Shown here in pieces: positions 22,410-27,992 of a stretch of 27,992 nucleotides of DNA. The stretch comes from CAXPZW01 sp049594615 (GTDB taxonomy: Bacteria; Bacteroidota; Bacteroidia; Flavobacteriales_D; Sanyastnellaceae): contig JBMYJR010000038.1 in the NCBI GenBank assembly GCA_049594615.1, positions 1 through 27,992 on the forward strand, in the 5' to 3' direction. A model generated the notes under the pieces. It ran no database searches. It had not been told where the DNA came from and saw only the letters and a program-made list of their open reading frames with translations. Position numbers and translations under genes: made by a program. Every line of letters begins with the position of its first letter. Positions within the stretch are counted from its first letter, which is position 1.

Positions 22410-25400
22410 ATGACCACCCCCTTGCGCAAACTGGCCTTGCTGGCCATCTCGTTCCTGACTTGCTGCACCGCGATTGCTCAGGACGTCATGATCAACGAAG
22501 TGGATGCCGACCAGCCCGGTGCAGACCCTGCAGAATTCATCGAGCTCTATGGCGCCCCCGGCACTTCGCTGGACGGCCTGGTACTGGTGTGCTTCAACGG
22601 ACTCGACGACGCACCCTATTTGGAGTTTGACCTGAGCGGTTACGCGCTGAATGCCTCTGGTTTCTTTGTAGTCGGCTCCATGAACGTACCCAACATTGAT
22701 TTGGAAATGGGCACCAACGCGTTGCAAAACGGCCCTGAAGCCATCGCCCTTTACGCTGCGGCGCCAGGAAGCATCACCGGTGTGGTCACCGATGCTTCGC
22801 TGTTGGACGCCTTGGTATACGGCACCAACGATTCCGACGACCCCGAACTTTTGGCCCTGCTCAACCCTGGGCAACCCCAAGTGAACGAAAGCGCCGGTGC
22901 AGGCTCGGGCAGCGACAGCATGTCTCGTGTGCCCAACGGAGGTACCCCACGCAACACCGACACCTACGTGCCCCAATTGCCCACTCCTGGCGCCAGCAAC
23001 GTGCAGAGTTGCGACGGAGGCACCGTGTTTGAGGTGGGTGACACAGACCCCATCGAAATCTGCAGCGACGCGCCTGCCGAGACCTACACCTTCGATTACA
23101 CTTCTTCAACAGCTGAAGCCGATTACCTTTTTGTGGTGACCGACGCAGCCGGTGAAATCGCCTTTACCTCAGGCGATCCCATGCTCAGCTTCGAGAGCTT
23201 GCCCGACGGCGAATGCCGCGTATATGGCGTGAGCTACATCGGTACCTTGGTGGCCGAAACCTTGGCCGCAGGGCAGCTGCTAGAAAACATCGCCAGCGAC
23301 GATTGCGCCTCGGTATCCACCAACCATGTGACGGTCCTCAAATCCAATTGCACCCCAGCGACCTGTTCGGCAGGAGCCATCGCAGCAGTGGGCTTTGGAG
23401 ACGAGGTGGCCATGTGTCTTTCGGGCGGAACCCAAGCGTTGGAATTCAGCTTTGAAGCCACGCCAGGTGAAGGTGGCATGGTGGCCTACGTGCTCACCGA
23501 TGACGCCGGCGCCATTCTCGAACTGTTCTTCGACCCTTCCTACGATTTCAGCGGGCTTGGCGAAGGTGCATACCAAGTGCACGGCGTGGTTTACAGCGGC
23601 AGCCTATTTGAAGGCACCGTAGAGGTGGGCGACCCGATTTCGGGCGTGGATTCAGACGGAGATTGCACCGAGCAGGGCACCAACTTTGTGGCCGTGAATC
23701 GCTTGGACTGCGTGGCCGGATTGGGCTGCGATGAGCTGTTCATTTCGGAATACTGCGAAGGTTCGGCCAACAACAAGGCCTTGGAGCTGATCAACCCGAC
23801 CGATGTACCCATCGACCTGGCTCCATACACCCTGCATGTCTACAACAACGGCGCTACCGAGCCCAGCAACACCTACGACCTGACCGGAACCATCGGCGCC
23901 GGCGAAACCTACGTGGTGGTCAGCCCCGATGCCGACCCCGCGTGGCAAGCCTACGCCGATGCCCTGAGCCAAGTCACGTGGTTCTCCGGCAACGACCCTG
24001 TGGCCCTGCTCAAAAACGGCGTGTACATTGACATCATGGGTGAACTGGGTTACGACAGCACCACTCCCATCGCCGTGACCGGCGGCAGCATGGAGCTGCA
24101 CACCTTGCGTCGTAAACTGGAAGTCACTTCTCCCACGACCGATTGGACCGTGGGCCAAGGCCAGTGGGACGTGTACGACGCCAATGTGATCGACGGGCTG
24201 GGCAGCCACCTGTGGGTGCCGTGTGACAACAACAACGAACCACAAGTGACCTTCGAAACCACCACCACAACCGTGACCGAAGGCGAAGCGGTCGTGATTT
24301 CGGTATCGGCCACAAACGTGTCGGTATCCATCGACGTGGTGGTTGAACTCGAAGGCGGCACCGCCACGGCAGGCGAGGATTTCCTCAACCCACTCCCGGT
24401 CAGTTTGACCTTCAACCCTGGAGGGGCTCCGCTGCAAAACGTGGTCTTCCTCAGCACCGATGACGAACTCGAGGAGGAGACCGAAACCGTGCTGCTTTCA
24501 CTTTCCACCGCTACCGAAAACGTGAACGTGGCCATTGAAGAACACACAGTCAACATCGTGGACAACGACCAGCCCGTGCCCGTTTACATCATCCAAGAAG
24601 TCACCCAGAACGACCCTGAAGGCGTGGCCGACTCACTCGGGGTGTACTGCGAACTGCGTGGACTCGTGTACGGCTACAACCTGCGCCCCGAAGGCCTGCA
24701 ATTCACCCTGGCCGACAACAAGGACGGCATTGGGGTGTTCAGCTTGGAGCAGCAATTCGACTACACGGTACAAGAGCGCGACAGCATCCACGTGATCGGC
24801 ACCATTGACCAGTTCAACGGCCTGACCCAGATCATTCCCGATACGGTCATCTTTATCCAAAGTGACTTGGTGCTGGAAGTGCCCGTGCCCATCGAGGCCC
24901 CCATTGAAGACCGCGAGTCGGAGCTCAACGCCATGAGCTGCGTGTGGCTGGTCGACCCCGCACAATGGACCAACGAACTGCCTGGATTCAACGTGGAAAT
25001 CACCAACGGCGAAACGGTTTCTGAAATGCGCATCGATGCCGATGTCGACCTCTTTGGCGGCGAACCGATTGAAGGGGTATTTGACCTGGTGGGCATCGGC
25101 GGCCAATTCGATTCCAGCGAACCGTACGACCAGGGTTACCAAATCCTGCCGCGCTACAGCGAAGACCTCACTCCGCTTTTTGACGCAGACTTCACCATTG
25201 ACAACCCACTCAACACCGTCTCACTGCAAATCACCGAAGCCGATACCTGCTTGACCCCAAGCATGGCTGAACTCTGGCAGCCCGTGTGGCAAGCTGTGGG
25301 CGACGACGCCGACTACACCTGGACCGTAAACGGGGATGTGTTGAGCACTACCTCTACCTTGGACGCACTGCCCACCGGGTGGAGCATAGGAGAAGACCTA

Positions 25401-25718
25401 GAGGTGACCTTGGCCGCCACGGTGGATGGCTGCACCTACCTCATCACCCACACCTACTGTTCGCAGTGGGCTGACTTTGTGCCTGAGCACATGTTTGAGG
25501 TGACCGTGTACCCGAACCCCGCCCCAGAAACCGTGCGCCTGACCAGCGACCGCACACTGGACCGCGTGGACGTATTCACCGCAGACGGCCGCTGGGTGGA
25601 ACAGCACGCCCTGCGCGGAGTGAATGCCACCTTACCCACGGCGCACTGGACGCCCGGTAGCTACGTGCTGGTGATCCACGCCGGCGATCGCACCACCCGC
25701 GTGCGCATCTTACGCTAA
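22410..25718 (+). CDS. Large T9SS-secreted protein with two lamin-tail domains, Calx-beta domain and C-terminal sorting domain
   Basis: An extracellular protein of 1102 residues starting with a signal peptide that ends near TAIAQ (residue 24). Domains in order: lamin-tail domain 1 (about 25-170, DVMINEVDADQPGADPAEFIEL); a pair of tandem homologous modules, each ending in Cys (about 201-315 and 317-434); lamin-tail domain 2 (from about 440, CDELFISEYCEGSANNKALEL); a Calx-beta domain (about 612-720, VTEGEAVVISVSA to VNIVDND); a region resembling the OB-fold modules of Bacteroidota nuclease-like proteins (about 728-830); an Ig-like region; and a type A T9SS sorting domain (from about 1025, VTVYPNPAPETVRL to GSYVLVIHAG). 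Lamin-tail and OB modules often accompany secreted nucleases, but I see no catalytic nuclease domain here. A strong terminator follows. It is a likely client of the PorU/PorV system in this window. Confidence 0.85.
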   Translation: MTTPLRKLALLAISFLTCCTAIAQDVMINEVDADQPGADPAEFIELYGAPGTSLDGLVLVCFNGLDDAPYLEFDLSGYALNASGFFVVGSMNVPNIDLEMGTNALQNGPEAIALYAAAPGSITGVVTDASLLDALVYGTNDSDDPELLALLNPGQPQVNESAGAGSGSDSMSRVPNGGTPRNTDTYVPQLPTPGASNVQSCDGGTVFEVGDTDPIEICSDAPAETYTFDYTSSTAEADYLFVVTDAAGEIAFTSGDPMLSFESLPDGECRVYGVSYIGTLVAETLAAGQLLENIASDDCASVSTNHVTVLKSNCTPATCSAGAIAAVGFGDEVAMCLSGGTQALEFSFEATPGEGGMVAYVLTDDAGAILELFFDPSYDFSGLGEGAYQVHGVVYSGSLFEGTVEVGDPISGVDSDGDCTEQGTNFVAVNRLDCVAGLGCDELFISEYCEGSANNKALELINPTDVPIDLAPYTLHVYNNGATEPSNTYDLTGTIGAGETYVVVSPDADPAWQAYADALSQVTWFSGNDPVALLKNGVYIDIMGELGYDSTTPIAVTGGSMELHTLRRKLEVTSPTTDWTVGQGQWDVYDANVIDGLGSHLWVPCDNNNEPQVTFETTTTTVTEGEAVVISVSATNVSVSIDVVVELEGGTATAGEDFLNPLPVSLTFNPGGAPLQNVVFLSTDDELEEETETVLLSLSTATENVNVAIEEHTVNIVDNDQPVPVYIIQEVTQNDPEGVADSLGVYCELRGLVYGYNLRPEGLQFTLADNKDGIGVFSLEQQFDYTVQERDSIHVIGTIDQFNGLTQIIPDTVIFIQSDLVLEVPVPIEAPIEDRESELNAMSCVWLVDPAQWTNELPGFNVEITNGETVSEMRIDADVDLFGGEPIEGVFDLVGIGGQFDSSEPYDQGYQILPRYSEDLTPLFDADFTIDNPLNTVSLQITEADTCLTPSMAELWQPVWQAVGDDADYTWTVNGDVLSTTSTLDALPTGWSIGEDLEVTLAATVDGCTYLITHTYCSQWADFVPEHMFEVTVYPNPAPETVRLTSDRTLDRVDVFTADGRWVEQHALRGVNATLPTAHWTPGSYVLVIHAGDRTTRVRILR

Positions 25719-25743
25719 TCTGGCCTTCGGCCTCTCCCCAATA

Positions 25744-25773
25744 AAAAAGGCGCTCGGTTACGAGCGCCTTTTT
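25744..25773. terminator. Strong bidirectional terminator
   Basis: AAAAAGGCGCTCG (25744-25756) pairs perfectly with CGAGCGCCTTTTT (25761-25773) around a GTTA loop. The A tract and T tract let it stop transcription in both directions, serving the cargo gene on the plus strand and the outer-membrane protein gene on the minus strand. Confidence 0.9.
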
Positions 25774-25791
25774 GCTGTTCAGGTAGCGGGG

Positions 25792-26343
25792 CTAGCGGCC
25801 AAAGCGGTAGCCCAGTGATACACCGCCGAAGCCTTGGGCGTCTGACGATCCGTGTTCGTTCATGACGTAGTTGAGGGTGGCTTGCATGCCGGTGTAGAAT
25901 CGGCCGCCCAGATGGGCCTTGAAGCCGGTGGTAACACCTGCGCCAAAGATCAACTCGTTTTGCTCAATGGTGCGCGCTTCGCCTCCAAAGCTCATGGCCG
26001 TAGTGTTGACCGAGCTCACCGACAGGTTGGGACCTAAAAACAAGCCCATGCGCTTGCCACGTTCACCCATAGGGTACAAGCGGACTTCCGGCTGAACATG
26101 GATGATTTGAGTGTCGCGGGTTTCGCTGTTGGTGTCTGAAGACTGGCTGAACTGGCTGGCGCCGAGCACCAAAGTCCAGCGATCGGCCATGGGGGCTTCA
26201 AGTTGGAGGCCTTGGCCAATGGTGGCGTTGCATTGCGAGAGGTCGTTTACCCAACCTTGGGCGCGGAGTCCATAGCTGAGTTCGGCTTGGGCTTGACCGG
26301 CCAATGCGACCAATACAAAACATGCGGTTACGAGGATTCTCAT
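25792..26343 (-). CDS. Outer-membrane beta-barrel protein
   Basis: A 183-residue protein with a cleavable signal peptide (MRILVTACFVLVALAGQAQA) and about eight alternating amphipathic strands. Examples are WTLVLGASQFSQ, IIHVQPEVRLYPM, LFLGPNLSVSSV, LIFGAGVTTGFKAHLG and FYTGMQATLNYVM. It ends VSLGYRFGR, close to the usual aromatic-ending last strand. Size and pattern match the small OmpA/OmpX-like or porin-family barrels common in Bacteroidota. The closest general class is outer-membrane beta-barrel protein with no specific substrate. It converges on the strong terminator shared with the cargo gene. I see no good promoter box directly upstream. Confidence 0.85.
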   Translation of the reverse strand: MRILVTACFVLVALAGQAQAELSYGLRAQGWVNDLSQCNATIGQGLQLEAPMADRWTLVLGASQFSQSSDTNSETRDTQIIHVQPEVRLYPMGERGKRMGLFLGPNLSVSSVNTTAMSFGGEARTIEQNELIFGAGVTTGFKAHLGGRFYTGMQATLNYVMNEHGSSDAQGFGGVSLGYRFGR

Positions 26344-26558
26344 GGGATGATGGGAGTTGCGGTGTCACCTATCCTGGCTGCCAACGCCGTGCCTGAACTG
26401 CTTGAATCACGGCTGATTTGAGCATTCGGCAGGTAGAAATGAGGATCCGGTGTGAACAAGCATTTACACGATTTGTAGACAAACGGGGTCAGGTTTGGTG
26501 TTATTCTGACAATAAGCCGCGCCCAAACACATTAAATTGGCCCTTTTCAAACGCCTGC

Positions 26559-27662
26559 ATGCAAGCAATTCGATTCAACACCAAGGACCGTCCGGAGTTC
26601 GTCCGCGTACTGCACAAGCGCGTGAATGCCTACTTCAAGGAGAACGGCATCACCCGCCACGCAAACCTGAGCATGAAGCTCAAGACCGTGTTTTTCGTCA
26701 CCCTTTATTTGGCGCCATTGGTACTGATGCTCACCGGAGTAACGGCCAGCGTTTGGTGGAACATGGTGATGTGGGTCCTGATGGGGCTCGGTATGAGTGG
26801 CATTGGCCTGAGCATCATGCACGACGCCAACCACGGCTCGTACTCGCGCAAGCAGAACGTCAACAAAGCCCTGGGCTGGCTGCTAAGCTTTGTAGGTGGA
26901 TTCCCCATGAACTGGCGAATCCAGCACAATGTTCTGCACCACAGCTTCACCAACGTAGAAGGTCACGACGAGGACATTGAGCTCAATGCCATGCGCTTCT
27001 CGCCCAGCCAAAAGCGCCGTTGGGTTCACCGTTTTCAGCTGTTCTATGCGCCCATACTCTACAGCATCATGACGTTGTATTGGATGAGCGTCAAGGACTT
27101 CGACCAAATCTTCCGCTACAAGAAAAAGGACCTGCTCAAGAGCCAAGGCTACACGTTTAAAAAGGCACTCAGCCAAGTCATCGTAACCAAGCTCCTTTAC
27201 TTCTTTGTCCTGATTGTACTTCCCCTGTGGCTGATTGACTTGCCTTGGTGGCAATCCTTGCTCGGCTTTGTAGCGATGCACCTGATTTGCGGACTCATCC
27301 TAGCCTTGATCTTCCAAGTGGCACACGTCATCGAAGAGACAGAATTCGTCAAAACCGAAACCGGCAGCCTCGAAAACAACTGGGCCATCCACCAAATGAA
27401 AACCACCGCCAACTTCGCCAACCGCAGCCGCGTGTTCAGTTGGTTGATCGGCGGACTCAACTTCCAAATTGAGCACCATTTGTTCCCCAACATTTGCCAC
27501 GTGCACTACCGCAAGATTTCCAAGATCGTGCAGGAAACCGCCCGTGAGTTCAATGTGCCTTACCACCACCACCGCACGTGGGCAGGTGCCCTGAAGAGCC
27601 ACTTTAAAGTGTTGCACCAATTGGGTACGGGTAAGTACGATCGAAACTTCAAGACAGCGTAA
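26559..27662 (+). CDS. Fatty acid (acyl) desaturase, front-end type
   Basis: A membrane di-iron desaturase that introduces double bonds into acyl chains of membrane lipids. From ATG 26559 the protein has 367 residues. Three histidine boxes are present: HDANH (88-92), HNVLHH (123-128) and QIEHH (303-307). A Gln in the third box is typical of front-end (delta-5/delta-6-like) desaturases, although bacterial regiochemistry varies. Hydrophobic segments lie at about 44-85, 103-115, 165-180 and 210-255. The open frame extends up to 26418, but the extra 47 residues are charged and not family-like, so the shorter start is chosen. No cytochrome b5 domain is present. A terminator follows the stop by 16 bases. 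The family call is firm; substrate and bond position are unknown. Confidence 0.93.
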   Translation: MQAIRFNTKDRPEFVRVLHKRVNAYFKENGITRHANLSMKLKTVFFVTLYLAPLVLMLTGVTASVWWNMVMWVLMGLGMSGIGLSIMHDANHGSYSRKQNVNKALGWLLSFVGGFPMNWRIQHNVLHHSFTNVEGHDEDIELNAMRFSPSQKRRWVHRFQLFYAPILYSIMTLYWMSVKDFDQIFRYKKKDLLKSQGYTFKKALSQVIVTKLLYFFVLIVLPLWLIDLPWWQSLLGFVAMHLICGLILALIFQVAHVIEETEFVKTETGSLENNWAIHQMKTTANFANRSRVFSWLIGGLNFQIEHHLFPNICHVHYRKISKIVQETAREFNVPYHHHRTWAGALKSHFKVLHQLGTGKYDRNFKTA

Positions 27663-27678
27663 ACACGCTGGAATCTGT

Positions 27679-27709
27679 AAAGCCTCGGCATGTGCCGGGG
27701 CTTTTTTTT
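27679..27709 (+). terminator. Intrinsic terminator after the desaturase gene
   Basis: AAAGCC (27679-27684) and CGGCA (27686-27690) pair with TGCCG (27693-27697) and GGCTTT (27699-27704), with one internal T/G mismatch. An eight-T tract (27702-27709) completes a standard terminator. Confidence 0.85.
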
Positions 27710-27774
27710 GGGCATTTGCTTAGCCCTTTGCACTACGAACTTGCACTCTTGCGCTACCGTGTGACGGTAATGCA

Positions 27775-27808
27775 CTTCTTTTCTTTCCACGAGCAGAAAG
27801 AAAAGAAG
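27775..27808. repeat. Perfect 13-base inverted repeat in the right-end non-coding block
   Basis: CTTCTTTTCTTTC (27775-27787) and GAAAGAAAAGAAG (27796-27808) form a perfect purine/pyrimidine hairpin with an eight-base loop. A short TACCG/CGGTA repeat (27755-27769) lies just before it. There is no T tract after the stem. Such hairpins recur in dispersed intergenic elements; that origin is a guess. Confidence 0.6.
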
Positions 27809-27838
27809 CAATAGAAACGGTGGACCGAGCAGTGCGGT

Positions 27839-27924
27839 GTTGAACAGCGTTTCGTCTTGGCAGGAGGACGATCGTTTCGGCGTTGAACAACGTTGGGACT
27901 TAGTAGGAGGTCTATTGAACTGCT
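27839..27924. repeat. Imperfect 43-base tandem duplication
   Basis: GTTGAACA at 27839 and 27882 begins two copies of 43 bases that agree at about two thirds of positions, including GTTGAACA, CGTT and AGGAGG. A hairpin follows (GCAACTC at 27926-27932 with GAGTTGC at 27945-27951, and AGCGC/GCGCT inside). No credible gene covers this stretch. Confidence 0.45.
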
Positions 27925-27992
27925 GGCAACTCAGCGCTGCGCTGGAGTTGCAGGGAATGCGTTGCGCTAGGACGAGCCCAACCATCGCCCTT

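Larger units (their letters stand above)
27710..27992. other. Non-coding right end of the window
   Basis: The 283 bases after the desaturase terminator hold no gene I can support. A minus-strand open frame (27560-27985) runs through the desaturase end, the terminator and the hairpins, and has a homopolymeric Leu/Phe core produced by the hairpin. I consider it spurious. The block is dominated by hairpins and the 43-base repeat. Confidence 0.5.

Noticed and set aside
25744..25773. Perfect inverted repeat as a recombination attachment site
   Set aside because: A-tract, G+C-rich stem, four-base loop and T-tract between convergent genes are exactly a bidirectional terminator. No integrase is nearby.
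27560..27985. Minus-strand open frame at the right end
   Set aside because: It covers the desaturase 3' end, a terminator and hairpins, and its Leu/Phe run is a by-product of the CTTCTTTTCTTTC repeat.
1..27992. CRISPR array, tRNA, rRNA or prophage
   Set aside because: I found no regularly spaced repeats, no cloverleaf or rRNA-like stretches, and no integrase, capsid or transposase genes on reading both strands. A tRNAscan or Infernal run would settle the RNA part.

Overview
The window looks like chromosomal DNA of a Bacteroidota bacterium, most likely a member of the Flavobacteriales with a fairly high G+C content (mid to upper fifties by eye). The evidence is a type IX secretion (T9SS) and gliding cluster (porU, porV, sprF-like, gldJ), two secreted proteins ending in T9SS sorting domains, TAnnTTTG-type promoters, and the near absence of Shine-Dalgarno sites. 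The first ~100 bases do not fit: they are very A+T-rich, carry a strong Shine-Dalgarno site and an ATG, and cut into a secreted-protein gene. I read this as a chimeric join or contig edge.

Layout. 1-2770: foreign-looking tip, then a 5'-truncated T9SS cargo (propeller end, beta-helix, sorting domain). 2775-5105 (minus): pyruvate dehydrogenase E2 and E1-alpha; E1-beta is not here. 5324-6806 (plus): a VTC-domain protein (polyphosphate polymerase-like) overlapping a DUF4956 membrane protein. 6817-12457 (minus): ispF, porV and porU, with porV and ispF overlapping by ATGA. 12580-15374 (plus): a PorP/SprF-family protein and gldJ. 15443-18025 (plus): murF and tyrS. 18191-18578: a broken lipoprotein gene. 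18579-18925: a gene-free block. 18926-19933 (minus): a LuxE-like acyl transferase. 19959-20462 (plus): a lipoprotein. 20469-22205 (minus): a Na/Pi symporter with a PhoU-like tail. 22410-25718 (plus): a large T9SS cargo with lamin-tail and Calx-beta domains. 25792-26343 (minus): an outer-membrane beta-barrel. 26559-27662 (plus): a front-end fatty acid desaturase. 27710-27992: a hairpin- and repeat-rich non-coding end.

How the genes fit together. The central block encodes the export side of T9SS. PorV shuttles cargo, PorU cleaves the C-terminal sorting domain and attaches the cargo, GldJ belongs to the lipoprotein part of the gliding/secretion motor, and SprF-like proteins act with large adhesins. 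The two sorting-domain proteins at either side are plausible clients. The rest is housekeeping: acetyl-CoA formation, isoprenoid precursor, cell wall, tRNA charging, phosphate uptake and membrane lipid desaturation.

I see no CRISPR array, rRNA, tRNA, integrase or intact insertion sequence, and no clear new multi-gene system. The points most worth a second look are the chimeric left edge, the VTC-DUF4956 pair and its promoter-defined start, the placement of the sprF-like gene between porU and gldJ, the terminator just before murF, and the repeat-rich right edge.
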